DNA from: DASQPJ01 sp036268355
Lineage (GTDB): Bacteria; Actinomycetota; Actinomycetes; Sporichthyales; Sporichthyaceae
Direction: 5' to 3'
Assembly: GCA_036268355.1 (NCBI GenBank)
Contig: DATAUG010000181.1
Location: forward strand, 1 to 33,558
Length of the DNA stretch: 33,558 bases
Below are positions 23,446 to 31,244 of this stretch, piece by piece (the first letter of the stretch is position 1; each line of letters begins with the position of its first letter). The position numbers were made by a program, and so were the translations under genes. The notes below the pieces were generated by a model that saw only the letters and a list, made by a program, of their open reading frames with translations, did not search any database and had not been told where the DNA came from.

Positions 23446-24204
23446 ATGCAACTGAGCGGAAGCAGCGCCCTCGTGACCGGTGGAGCCTCAGGTCTCGGCC
23501 TGGCCACCGTGCGGACCCTGCACGCAGCCGGTGCGCACGTGATCATCGTCGACCTGCCCTCGTCCAACGGCAAAGTGGTCGCCGAGGAACTCGGCGACCA
23601 CGCGCAGTTCGCGCCGACCGACGTCACCGATGCCGAGCAGGTTCAGGCCGCGATCGACCTGGCTGTCGACGCGCCCCTTCGGGTGGCCGTCAACTGCGCC
23701 GGTATCGGCATCGCCGAACGCACCGTCGGCAAGCACGGGCCGGCCTCGCTGGAGGCGTTCACCCGGATCGTCACCGTCAACCTGATCGGTACGTTCAACG
23801 TGATCCGCCTGGCCGCCGCACGCATCGCAACCGCCGAGAAGGTGGCCGGGGAACGCGGGGTGGTCGTCAACACCGCCTCCGTGGCCGCCTTCGACGGCCA
23901 GATCGGACAGGCGGCGTACTCCGCGTCCAAGGGCGGCATCGTCGGCATGACGCTGCCGATCGCCCGCGACCTGGCCCAGGTGAAGATCCGCGTCAACACG
24001 ATCGCCCCGGGCCTGTTCCGCACCCCCCTGTTCGCGACGCTGCCCGACGAGGCGATCGCCTCGCTGGAGGCACAGATCCCGCACCCGTCGCGACTGGGCG
24101 ACCCGAGCGAGTTCGCCGCCCTGGTGAAGCACATCGTGGAGAACCCGATGCTCAACGGCGAGACGATCCGGCTGGACGGCGCGATCCGGATGGCGCCCCG
24201 CTAA
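23446..24204 (+). CDS. Short-chain 3-hydroxyacyl-CoA dehydrogenase (HSD17B10-like)
   Basis: A 252-residue SDR. NAD site TGGASGLG (11-18), NCAGIGI (83-89), and catalytic Ser145, Tyr158 and Lys162 (YSASK) are all present. The sequence style (NTASVAAFDGQIGQAAYSAS, then IAPGLFRTPLF) matches type II 3-hydroxyacyl-CoA dehydrogenases. It would oxidise 3-hydroxyacyl-CoA to the 3-ketoacyl-CoA used by the thiolase. GGGAGG precedes ATG 23446. A large terminator follows. Confidence 0.92.
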   Translation: MQLSGSSALVTGGASGLGLATVRTLHAAGAHVIIVDLPSSNGKVVAEELGDHAQFAPTDVTDAEQVQAAIDLAVDAPLRVAVNCAGIGIAERTVGKHGPASLEAFTRIVTVNLIGTFNVIRLAAARIATAEKVAGERGVVVNTASVAAFDGQIGQAAYSASKGGIVGMTLPIARDLAQVKIRVNTIAPGLFRTPLFATLPDEAIASLEAQIPHPSRLGDPSEFAALVKHIVENPMLNGETIRLDGAIRMAPR

Positions 24205-24214
24205 TCTCCCATCC

Positions 24215-24267
24215 TCTGGCGTGGCGGGCGCCCTTTCGAAGCCGCGAAGGGCGCCCGACACGCCAGA
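24215..24267 (+). terminator. Long hairpin terminator
   Basis: Arms 24215-24235 and 24247-24267 pair in 20 of 21 positions (one G-A mismatch) around an 11-base loop. It starts ten bases after the dehydrogenase stop. Confidence 0.75.
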
Positions 24268-24310
24268 AGTCGGGGAAATTCGGTCGCGCGGACGCGAATA
24301 GGGTGGGGCG

Positions 24311-25057
24311 ATGGACCCGGTAGCCACCCTTGCGATCGACGTCGGCGGCACCGGACTGAAGGCCGCGGTCCTGGACGGCACCGGGGCACTCGTGCAGGAT
24401 CGCGTGCGCGTGCCGACGCCCTACCCCCTGGCTCCGGCCCGGTTGGTCGACACGCTCGTCGAACTGGTCCGGCCGCTGCCGCCGTTCGACCGGATCTCGG
24501 TGGGCTTCCCAGGAATGGTCCGCGCCGGCCACGTGCTGTCCGCGCCGCACTTCGTGTCGCCGCGCGGGCCGGGCGGCAAGCCCACCGGTGCACTGCTGCG
24601 GGACTGGCAGGGCTATGACCTGGCCGCGCACATCAGCGGCGTGTTCGACGGCCGACCCACCCGCGTCGCCAACGACGCCGACGTGCAGGGCGCGGCGGTG
24701 GTCACCGGCCACGGCCTGGAGCTCGTCGTGACGCTGGGGACCGGGGTGGGCACGGCGCTGTTCTTCGACGGGCGACTGCTCCCCCATTTCGAGTTCGCCC
24801 ATCACCCGCTGCGCAAGGGGCGGACGTACAACGAGGTCCTCGGCGACGTGGCTCTGAAACGTCAGGGCCGTGGCCGCTGGCAGAAACGGGTCGTGGAGAC
24901 GATCGGGGTGCTGCGCGCCCTGACCTTCTTCGACCACCTCTACGTCGGGGGCGGAAATGCCGCGAGGCTGACGGGACAACTGCCGGCCGACGTCACCGTC
25001 GTCGACAACACCGCCGGCCTGCTCGGCGGCATCAAGCTCTGGGACCGGGTGGACTGA
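24311..25057 (+). CDS. ROK-family kinase, polyphosphate-glucokinase-like
   Basis: 248 residues. The ATP/phosphate site is IDVGGTGLKAAV (9-20); the family sugar-site segment is VANDADVQGAAV, and TLGTGVGTALFFDGRLLPHF is the second phosphate loop. The length and the sequence after it (EFAHHPLRKGRTYNEVLG) fit actinobacterial polyphosphate glucokinases, which phosphorylate glucose with polyphosphate or ATP. GLL-Gly-rich end KLWDRVD closes the domain. It stands alone behind the terminator at 24215. A general ROK sugar kinase is the alternative. Confidence 0.85.
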   Translation: MDPVATLAIDVGGTGLKAAVLDGTGALVQDRVRVPTPYPLAPARLVDTLVELVRPLPPFDRISVGFPGMVRAGHVLSAPHFVSPRGPGGKPTGALLRDWQGYDLAAHISGVFDGRPTRVANDADVQGAAVVTGHGLELVVTLGTGVGTALFFDGRLLPHFEFAHHPLRKGRTYNEVLGDVALKRQGRGRWQKRVVETIGVLRALTFFDHLYVGGGNAARLTGQLPADVTVVDNTAGLLGGIKLWDRVD

Positions 25058-25134
25058 CGGGCCTCGGCCCAGCTTCTCCGGACGGCTGAGCAGCCCGCGG
25101 GCATTCGACGCCCCGTCCTGGGTAGGCCGCGGTC

Positions 25135-25389
25135 ATGACACTCTCGATCACCGGCACCGTCGTGATGGTGGTGATCATCGCCGGAGCCGTTGTGGCGATG
25201 ATCCTCGTCCTGGCCAGTGCCAACCGACGCAACGCAAGCGCTCATCAAGAACCCAACCGCGAAGAACGACCTGACCTGCGGTACCCCGGCCTGAACCCCG
25301 ACGCCGCGCGGCGGCACGCGGATTTGGTCGGCGACGACGCCACAGCCTCAGTCGAGCCGGGCGGCCACGTGATCCGGCCCTTCGACTGA
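25135..25389 (+). CDS. Small single-span membrane protein
   Basis: 84 residues: one hydrophobic segment (about 6-27, TGTVVMVVIIAGAVVAMILV) followed by a charged cytoplasmic tail with RREERPDLRYPG-like residues and a Gly/Val-rich end. No domain is recognised. Codon bias fits a real gene. It lies between the ROK kinase and the YeiH-type gene. Confidence 0.6.
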   Translation: MTLSITGTVVMVVIIAGAVVAMILVLASANRRNASAHQEPNREERPDLRYPGLNPDAARRHADLVGDDATASVEPGGHVIRPFD

Positions 25390-25417
25390 GAAACGCACCA
25401 GCCGGCTTCGGGAGAAG

Positions 25418-25456
25418 TTGACGTACAGCGCCTTCTTGCCCGTACACTTTGTACGG
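25418..25456 (+). promoter_or_regulatory. Promoter and palindromic operator of the YeiH-type gene
   Basis: TTGACG (25418-25423) and TACACT (25443-25448) are separated by 19 bases. A perfect palindrome CCGTACA-CTT-TGTACGG (25440-25456) covers the -10 element, so a bound protein would block RNA polymerase. Confidence 0.6.
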
Positions 25457-25475
25457 ACATTTGAAGGGCGGTGCC

Positions 25476-26567
25476 GTGGCGACGCTGCAGGAGACCGGCC
25501 GGCCCACCAAGGGTGGGCCGGCTCGTCCGGGCAGCCGGTGTCGCCCCGACTGCCAGGCCGGTGAGGGATGGCGCGGGGCGGCAGCCGCGGCTGCCGTGCC
25601 CGGGCTGGTCGTGGTCGCGGGCGCCACGGCGTTGGCGTTCCTGGGCGCCCGCTTCCTGCCCGGCGTCAATCCGGCCACCCTCGCCGTCATCCTCGGCGCG
25701 CTGCTGGCCAACACCGGCATGCACACCGATCGGCTGCGGCCCGGCACCCACGTGGCCGGGCATCGCCTGCTGCGGATCGCGGTCGTCCTGCTCGGATTCC
25801 AACTTTCCGCCTCGACGTTGCGAGCGATCGGGCTGCCGGGTGCCGCGCTGGTGCTGGGAACCGTCGCGGTGACCTTCACCGGGCTGCTGGTCCTGGGCCG
25901 GCTGTTCGGCCTGCCGCTCGCCCGCTCGCTGCTGCTGGCCACCGGCTACTCGATCTGCGGCGCGTCGGCGGTGGCGGCAGTGCGGCACACGGTCGACGCG
26001 GACGAGGACGACGTGGCGGTCGCCGTCGCGCTGGTCACCTTGTGCGGCAGCCTGGCGATCTTCGTGTTGCCCGCATTGCGCGGGTCCTTGCATCTGAATC
26101 CGGTGCAGTTCGGCGCCTGGGTCGGGGCGAGCGTGCACGACGTCGGCCAGACGGTGGCGACCGCTCAGGTGGTCCCGGGTGCGCTGACGGTGGCGATGGT
26201 CGTGAAGCTGTCCCGCGTCGCCCTGCTGCTGCCGCTCGTCACCGCGCTCGGCATGCGCGCCCGGCGCCAGGCGCTGCCGGGGGCGACGGCGCAACGGCCG
26301 CCGGTCCTCCCGCTGTTCCTGGTCGGCTTCGTCCTGGCCGCGGCCGCCAACAGCAGCGGCCTCGTGCCCACCCCGGCCCTGCACGACCTGGCCCAGGTGC
26401 AGCACGTCGCGCTGGTCGCCGCCCTGGTCGGGCTGGGCACCGGCATCCACCGCCGGGTACTGGCCCGGGCCGGCGGCCGCGTGCTGATCGTGGGCCTGGT
26501 CGGATGGGTGCTGGTGGCGGGCACGGCTTTGGTCGCCGTCCATCTGACCGGTATTTCCGCCGGCTGA
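25476..26567 (+). CDS. YeiH family putative sulfate/anion exporter
   Basis: 363 residues from GTG 25476, which follows AAGGGCG. About ten membrane spans. Family landmarks are LGALLANTGMHTDRLRPG, LRIAVVLLGFQLSASTLRA, ATGYSICGASAVAAVRHTVD and GAWVGASVHDVGQTVATAQV. YeiH relatives are predicted to export sulfate or related anions, in some bacteria under a LysR regulator; the substrate here is not shown. The N-terminal 30 residues are Arg/Pro-rich and cytoplasmic. A TTG at 25449 also opens the frame but lies inside the operator. Confidence 0.88.
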   Translation: MATLQETGRPTKGGPARPGSRCRPDCQAGEGWRGAAAAAAVPGLVVVAGATALAFLGARFLPGVNPATLAVILGALLANTGMHTDRLRPGTHVAGHRLLRIAVVLLGFQLSASTLRAIGLPGAALVLGTVAVTFTGLLVLGRLFGLPLARSLLLATGYSICGASAVAAVRHTVDADEDDVAVAVALVTLCGSLAIFVLPALRGSLHLNPVQFGAWVGASVHDVGQTVATAQVVPGALTVAMVVKLSRVALLLPLVTALGMRARRQALPGATAQRPPVLPLFLVGFVLAAAANSSGLVPTPALHDLAQVQHVALVAALVGLGTGIHRRVLARAGGRVLIVGLVGWVLVAGTALVAVHLTGISAG

Positions 26568-26679
26568 GCCGGGGCAATCGGCCGAACGGACGATTCGCGC
26601 CGGCCTGACGGAGGATCCGCAACCACCCCGCCTGCGGCAACGATCGGATGAGTCGGACGTCGCAGGGCTGGGGGCAGTG

Positions 26680-27039
26680 ATGGCAATCGTCGATCTGGGC
26701 AATGTCCAACCGGATGTCAACGAACCGGCTGTCGCCGAACCGGCTGTCGCCGAACCGGCAGCGCGGCGACGGTCGCTGCGGCCGAACTGGTCGACGTCGG
26801 CCGTCCCGTGGATGGTCGCCGGGGCGGCCGGGCTGGCCGTCGTGGTCGCCACGATCGTGACGGTTTCCATCCATGCCACCGACAGCACCATCAACCAGGA
26901 CCGCGGGAACCCGGTCCAGACCTGCCTGGACTCCGGCGGCGCAGCCGCGGGGTGCCAGTCCGTGCTGAACGGTTCGCAGACCACCACCGGCACCAGTCCG
27001 TCCGCCGCCGGCTCGGCCCTGTCTTCGATCTCGAGCTGA
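26680..27039 (+). CDS. Small single-span protein with an EPAVA repeat
   Basis: 119 residues: a short N-terminal region containing EPAVAEPAVAEPAA, basic RRRSLRPNW, one membrane span (about 42-66) and an external C-terminal part with two Cys (TCLDSGGAAAGCQ) and a Ser/Thr tail. ATG 26680 is preceded by GGGGG. No family recognised; the two Cys may form a disulfide outside the cell. Confidence 0.6.
   Translation: MAIVDLGNVQPDVNEPAVAEPAVAEPAARRRSLRPNWSTSAVPWMVAGAAGLAVVVATIVTVSIHATDSTINQDRGNPVQTCLDSGGAAAGCQSVLNGSQTTTGTSPSAAGSALSSISS
26722..26759 (+). repeat. 15-bp tandem repeat in the small membrane protein gene
   Basis: GAACCGGCTGTCGCC is repeated at 26722-26736 and 26737-26751, followed by a partial copy. 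It encodes EPAVA units. Confidence 0.85.
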
Positions 27040-27230
27040 ACCCACGGGGCCATTCGTGGCCTCACCGCGATTGGGATTCCCGCCGGTTGAAGGCGTCCGG
27101 CCTGCCCGGCCAACGGCGGCGTGGGCGCGCTGAAGGATGCGCGCGATGCACGTTCCGCGGCGCGGACCGAAGAGATTCATGAAAAGTTGATGAAAGCCGC
27201 TCAGTCTACTTTCCGGCAATTTGCGTATTT

Positions 27231-27264
27231 TCTCATCCACGGGCTCTAACCTGCTCTCATCCAC
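27231..27264 (+). promoter_or_regulatory. TCTCATCCAC direct repeat before the esterase gene
   Basis: TCTCATCCAC occurs at 27231-27240 and 27255-27264, 24 bases apart, in a stretch (about 27170-27270) of clearly lower G+C than the genes. Direct repeats of this type are often sites for response regulators. It lies about 60 bases before the esterase start. Confidence 0.4.
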
Positions 27265-27322
27265 CCGGAAACCGTGGTTACGGCGCCGGGGTGAATGCCG
27301 TGAGCCTGCTGGTGGTGCACCG

Positions 27323-28783
27323 ATGCTCGTCGTCTCGGTCCTGGTGATGTCCGCATTGGCGGCCGCCGTTGTTCCGGCGTGCTTTTCCCGGCTTCGCCGG
27401 ACCCCGAGGCGGGCCATCGGGTTGGCCCTGACGTTGGCCGTCCTGCTCAGCGCGGTGTTGGTCGCGACTCTCTCCGCGGGCAGATCTTCCGGATCCACTG
27501 CGGCGTCGCAGCGTCCGCCGGTGAGTGGCGGCGGAACGGCCCGAGTGCACTTGTCCGTGGGTTACTTCCCGATACTTGCCCCGTCAATCCCGCATCCCGC
27601 GGTTGTCCGCTCAGTGACGGCAGCCGGCCCCCGGCCCGGCGGGTCCGGCACCGGTCGGCGCGCCCCCCTGCCGATCGCTACGCACGCACCGGCGCCGCCC
27701 CCGGCGCCTGCCGTGGTCGGGCCACGAGTGCCGCCGCAGGCGCGGCCGGCGCACCACCCGAAGGAACCGGCGCAGCGACCGGATTTCATGGTGCCGACCG
27801 TCGCCGAGACCGGCCCGGACGGGTCGAGTTGGCAGACCCCGAAGAAGTGGTCGGATCCGGCGACCTGGCCGGAGCGGGGCACGATCGTGACCACCACGCT
27901 CTACGGGACCCAGTCGGGGCTTGCCGAGCGGGCGTACGTGTATCTGCCGCCGGAGTACTTCGCTCTGGCCCCGGCTCGCAATATGCCGATCACCATTGTG
28001 TTCAGCGGTTATCCGGGCACCGCGGAAGAGCTGATCGCCCGCGGGCGCTACCCCGACGCCCTGCTCGCGGGGCTGGCGTCGGACGAGGTCGCACCGATGG
28101 TGCTCGTGATGCTGCCGCCGGCCGTGACGTTCCCCTGGGACACCGAGTGCACCGACATCCCGAACGGGCCACCGGCCTTCACTTACTACGCCCACGACGT
28201 GCCGGACGCGGTCGCCGACCAGTTCCATCTGAACCCCACCGGCTACGCCGCGATCGGCGACTCCACCGGCGGGTACTGCGCGGCAAAACTCGAGGCGCTG
28301 GACCCCACGCGGTTCACCGTGGCGGTGTCGCTGTCCGGCTATTACCACCCGGCGCTCGACCCGACCACCCGCGGGGCGTTCAAGGACCCGGCCTTGCGCG
28401 ACCGCAACGACCTGGGCTGGCGGCTGCAGCACCTGCCGGCGCCTCCGGTGTCACTGCTGCTGGCCACCGCCTATGACGAACGCGGCCTCGATGGGTACGA
28501 CACCTCGGCGGACTGGCTGCAGCTGATCAAGTCACCGATGGTCGGGCGCGAACTGGTCCTCGAGCACGGCATGCACAACTTCGCCACCTGGGACCAGGAA
28601 ATCCCTTATGGCCTGTCCTGGATCAGTACCCGGCTGCCGGGCACCGCGGTGGAGCAGGCACCGATCCCGGCCGACGCCGTCGTGACGAACGGCGCGGAAC
28701 CCGGCGAGGCCGATCCGACCGACTTCATGCCGGGCGGACCCGCGCCCGCCGCGACGACCGCGCGACGGGATCAAGCCCGCTGA
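27323..28783 (+). CDS. Membrane-anchored esterase of the antigen-85/esterase-D type
   Basis: 486 residues from ATG 27323. Two N-terminal membrane spans (about 1-18 and 28-48) are followed by a Pro-rich linker (to about 170) and an alpha/beta-hydrolase domain. Landmarks are RAYVYLPPEYF, VFSGYPGTAEE, WDTECTDIPNGP, the nucleophile elbow GDSTGGYCA (GxSxG) and HGMHNFATWDQEIP with the catalytic His. This order matches Ag85/putative esterase proteins, which act on cell-envelope lipids or acyl esters. No mycolate genes are nearby. The same frame is open upstream, but the codons there lack bias. Confidence 0.88.
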   Translation: MLVVSVLVMSALAAAVVPACFSRLRRTPRRAIGLALTLAVLLSAVLVATLSAGRSSGSTAASQRPPVSGGGTARVHLSVGYFPILAPSIPHPAVVRSVTAAGPRPGGSGTGRRAPLPIATHAPAPPPAPAVVGPRVPPQARPAHHPKEPAQRPDFMVPTVAETGPDGSSWQTPKKWSDPATWPERGTIVTTTLYGTQSGLAERAYVYLPPEYFALAPARNMPITIVFSGYPGTAEELIARGRYPDALLAGLASDEVAPMVLVMLPPAVTFPWDTECTDIPNGPPAFTYYAHDVPDAVADQFHLNPTGYAAIGDSTGGYCAAKLEALDPTRFTVAVSLSGYYHPALDPTTRGAFKDPALRDRNDLGWRLQHLPAPPVSLLLATAYDERGLDGYDTSADWLQLIKSPMVGRELVLEHGMHNFATWDQEIPYGLSWISTRLPGTAVEQAPIPADAVVTNGAEPGEADPTDFMPGGPAPAATTARRDQAR

Positions 28784-28844
28784 GGCCCGGCCCGGTCGCG
28801 CTCAGCGGCGCCGGCCAGCCCCGAGCGCCGAGCGCTGACACCAA

Positions 28845-28880
28845 CTGACGGTTAGTCAGATTGAACTGACGATCCGTCAG
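28845..28880. promoter_or_regulatory. Two TetR-like palindromes 21 bp apart with no adjacent gene
   Basis: CTGACGGTTAGTCAG (28845-28859) and CTGACGATCCGTCAG (28866-28880) are both 15-bp dyads with CTGAC/GTCAG arms, centres 21 bp apart. No convincing gene starts just downstream on the + strand, and the - strand small ORF ends before reaching them. Confidence 0.6.
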
Positions 28881-28919
28881 AATATGCCCCTCGATGGACT
28901 GCCGGGCCGTGTAGAACGG

Positions 28920-29054
28920 TCAGGCGGCGGCGCTCGACCGGTCGAGCCGCTCGAGCCGGTCGGCCAGCAGGGCACGAACCAGGTCGTGATCGGTTGCCAC
29001 CGGGGCCTTCCCCTCCGGGGCCCGGTCGTCCGTCTCGTGGTCGTGGTGATTCAT
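28920..29054 (-). CDS. Small His-rich protein downstream of the leader peptide
   Basis: 44 residues: MNHHDHETDDRAPEGK at the start, then a predicted helix LVRALLADRLERLDRS. The ATG has AGGAG seven bases upstream, an excellent ribosome site. It lies 57 bases after the leader peptide stop on the same strand, so the two probably share a transcript. The HHDH cluster may bind metal; no family is recognised. It is short enough to be missed by gene callers. A truncated remnant of a longer gene is the alternative. Confidence 0.5.
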   Translation of the reverse strand: MNHHDHETDDRAPEGKAPVATDHDLVRALLADRLERLDRSSAAA

Positions 29055-29111
29055 AGCGCGGCTCCTGGTGCGGGATCGGGTGGGCTCTGTCGCTGCCGCG
29101 GTAGCGGCCGA

Positions 29112-29222
29112 TCAGCGGTTACAGAGCGCCGAACCGGTGCGGGCCAAGTCGATGTGCCTACGCCGGACGAACTCGCGCACGGCCCATCGCACGGCGGGCT
29201 GGGGGTTCGTCATGTTGTTCAT
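29112..29222 (-). CDS. Putative Cys-type leader peptide
   Basis: 36 residues ending RRRHIDLARTGSALCNR. This pattern (R-R-x-H-I/V-D-L-x-R-x-x-S-A-x-C) is the conserved core of the short 'putative leader peptides' that lie in front of sulfur-assimilation genes in actinobacteria and are thought to sense Cys supply through translation of the terminal Cys. Start is ATG 29222 or ATG 29213. A hairpin-forming stretch, CCGCTACCGCGGCAGCG, follows the stop. The only gene after it in this direction is the 44-residue His-rich ORF, which is unexpected. Confidence 0.7.
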   Translation of the reverse strand: MNNMTNPQPAVRWAVREFVRRRHIDLARTGSALCNR

Positions 29223-29242
29223 CGTCCGGCGGCGCCGGAGCA

Positions 29243-29262
29243 TTGTCAACTCGACAAGTCAA
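29243..29262 (-). promoter_or_regulatory. Palindrome in the leader peptide promoter region
   Basis: TTGTC-AACTC-GACAA (29243-29257) is a perfect-arm dyad about 20 bases upstream of the leader ATG. On the - strand, TTGACT and TTGACA occur 15 bases apart across it. This is a candidate regulator site; a promoter cannot be placed exactly. Confidence 0.4.
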
Positions 29263-29297
29263 CTTTGGTTGTGGCGTACGTTGCTGAAGAGGCTGTC

Positions 29298-29654
29298 TCA
29301 CTTCTGCTCGAGCTTGTACGAACCGACCGGGAAGTCGTCCTGCTTCCCGCCCGGCAGCAGGGTCGCGTCCGGCGTTGCCTGGCAGTCCGGGCCGTGCCAC
29401 ATCTCGAGCAGCGCGGTCGGGGCACCGTCGCGGAACCAGACCGAGGCCACGTTGTCCATGCTCGCGCAGTCGGCGCTCGGGTCGGCGTCGTCGAACTGCG
29501 GGAGCCCCTCGAAACCCGGCTTGCTCCAGAAGCAGACCTTGTGGGTGGCGCACTGCTCGAGCCCCGCTGAGCCCCGCCCGACCACCTGGCCCCCGAAAAC
29601 GGGCAGCGCCACGGCCAGCAGGAGCGGGCCGGTCAGGGCATGAGCAAAGCGCAC
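29298..29654 (-). CDS. Secreted I36-like (peptidase inhibitor family) protein
   Basis: 118 residues from GTG 29654, chosen because GGGAGG lies five bases upstream; GTG 29657 is too close. Signal peptide: hydrophobic residues about 8-22 (GPLLLAVALPVFGG). The mature part has four Cys: CATHKVCFWSKPGFEG, then DCASMDNVASVWF and GPDCQA, which is the beta-gamma-crystallin-like layout of the I36/SMPI group. It resembles the protein encoded at 31630. Inhibition of proteases is family inference; the S53 protease 12 kb away is not obviously related. Confidence 0.75.
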   Translation of the reverse strand: MRFAHALTGPLLLAVALPVFGGQVVGRGSAGLEQCATHKVCFWSKPGFEGLPQFDDADPSADCASMDNVASVWFRDGAPTALLEMWHGPDCQATPDATLLPGGKQDDFPVGSYKLEQK

Positions 29655-30086
29655 CACGGCCTCCCGTCAGAACGACAGAGGCCCTGCTGAGGACCCGCAC
29701 GCGATGCGTCGGGGAACCTGGGCAGAGCCCGGATCAATGCAGCGGGACGGTTACCAGAATACCCGCGAAACAGACCAGCCCGAGCCAAGCCGGGAACGTA
29801 ACACCGGCCCGCCGGTGGCCGGAAGCCCCGGGGGGACCTTCTTCGGGCAAGCTCGGTTTGCGCCTCGACCCGGGCGGGTGTCCAGCGGCGCATCGGCGGC
29901 GAAACTTGATGCGTCGGTTGCCGTCCGGGAACTTCGAAGTGGAGTTGTGTCGCCGCCACTGGCAGGTTCCGGATACGCATCGGCCTTCTGCCGGCGCTTC
30001 CGAGGTGGCCGACTGGGTGGGCCTCGGCGGCCGGCGTTCGTCGACGTGCGTGAGCCAGGCCGAACGTAGCGGGACCGGTGTTCCCC
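29655..30086. other. Stretch without a secure gene
   Basis: Both strands have open frames but none has a clear start. On the - strand, 29734-29850 could encode a 38-residue peptide, MPEEGPPGASGHRR followed by the hydrophobic FPAWLGLVCFAGILVTVP, a single tail anchor. Its TTG start has no good ribosome site. A second - strand frame at 29633-29980 starts MRIRNLPVAATQLHFEVPG but becomes Arg-rich. I cannot decide between decayed gene and chance. Confidence 0.4.
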
Positions 30087-31244
30087 CTAGGCGTCCCGCG
30101 CCAACGGCAACTCCACGATCACCCGGGTTCCCCGTCCCGGGATCGCCTCGACCCGCAGATCCGCGCCGAGCAACGCACAACGTTGCTCGATCGACGACAG
30201 GCCGAAATGTTGCCGGGTGGGGTCGGCCTCCGTCGCGCGCGCCGCCTTGCGCTCCGGCAGGTCGAACCCGACGCCGTCGTCGGTACAGGCCAGCACCAGA
30301 GCGCCGGGCACCCGTTGGAGCGAGAGCAGGATGCCAGTGGCCCGGGAGTGCTTCACGGCGTTGCTGAGGGCCTCCTGAGCGATGCGGTAGAGCGCGGCCG
30401 CCGCGTGGTCGGGTACCGCCGCCAGCGACTCGGCCGGGTCGGCCAACAAGTCGACCTCGGTCCCGGGCAGCGGGGTGACCGATTGCACCAGCGACTCCAA
30501 CGCCGCCACCAGGCCGAGGTCGTCGAGGACCAGGCTGTGCAGTCCGGAGATCGCGGCCCGAGTCTGGTGGTAGGCGATGTCGGCCAGCCGCTGAGCCTCA
30601 CGGATCTGGCTCACCGCGTCCGGATTCTCGCCCGAGGCCGACACCGCGAGCTGCGCGGCGGACAGATGGAAGGCCATCGAGGCCAGCACCGTGGTGACCC
30701 CGTCGTGGAGGTCGAACGCGATGCGCCGGCGTTCGTCCTCCTGGGCCGAGATCGCCTGCTCGATCAGTCGATCCCGCTCGACCCGGTGCCGGCGCACGGC
30801 ATGCCAAAGCTGCTCGGTGTGCATCCGCAGACCGAGCGAGGAGGCCAGTTCGCTGGCCAGGCCCAACTCCGCCTCGGTGAACGGGCGGTCGACCGACCGA
30901 TACCCGGCCAGCACCCCCACGATCTCCCCGTACAGGCCGGGGATCGGCGCGCAGACCCGGCTGACGTGCTCCCCCTCAGCCAGGCCGACCAGCTGACGAT
31001 GCACCAGGTTGCGCGGGGAGTCCCGATCGAGGAGGACCAGCCGTCCGTCCCGGGCCACCCGCCCGGTCACGCCGAATCCGATCGGGATGCGAAGGGTCTC
31101 CGCCAGCGCCGGGTCGGCCGGTGCGGAGTCGGCCACGAACAGGTCGTCGCCGTCGCCACCGAAGATCACCACGGAATCCGCGCCGAGGCGACTGGCGGCC
31201 GTCGCCGCATCCTGGGCCGGGGTTGTCCCCTCGTCGGGGCTCAT
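30087..31244 (-). CDS. GAF-domain sensor histidine kinase (NarL-type, HisKA_3)
   Basis: 385 residues from ATG 31244, with GAGGG eight bases upstream. A GAF domain (about 12-155, with GFGVTGRVARDGRLVLLDRD) is followed by HisKA_3: AQEDERRRIAFDLHDGVTTV, where His in FDLHDG is the phosphate acceptor. The HATPase part has ALYRIAQEALSNAVKHSRA (N-box), DDGVGFD and FGLSSIEQRC, ending GRGTRVIVELP. It has no membrane span, so it senses a cytoplasmic signal. No response regulator is adjacent, so it is an orphan kinase in this window. A 31-codon frame ends on its start codon. Confidence 0.9.
   Translation of the reverse strand: MSPDEGTTPAQDAATAASRLGADSVVIFGGDGDDLFVADSAPADPALAETLRIPIGFGVTGRVARDGRLVLLDRDSPRNLVHRQLVGLAEGEHVSRVCAPIPGLYGEIVGVLAGYRSVDRPFTEAELGLASELASSLGLRMHTEQLWHAVRRHRVERDRLIEQAISAQEDERRRIAFDLHDGVTTVLASMAFHLSAAQLAVSASGENPDAVSQIREAQRLADIAYHQTRAAISGLHSLVLDDLGLVAALESLVQSVTPLPGTEVDLLADPAESLAAVPDHAAAALYRIAQEALSNAVKHSRATGILLSLQRVPGALVLACTDDGVGFDLPERKAARATEADPTRQHFGLSSIEQRCALLGADLRVEAIPGRGTRVIVELPLARDA

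Noticed and set aside
25245..27113. 622-codon open frame on the - strand
   Set aside because: Antisense of the YeiH-type gene and its neighbours, with no recognisable domain.
28884..29570. 228-codon + strand frame after the orphan operators
   Set aside because: Antisense of the leader peptide, the small His-rich ORF and the I36-like gene; no ribosome site and no domain.
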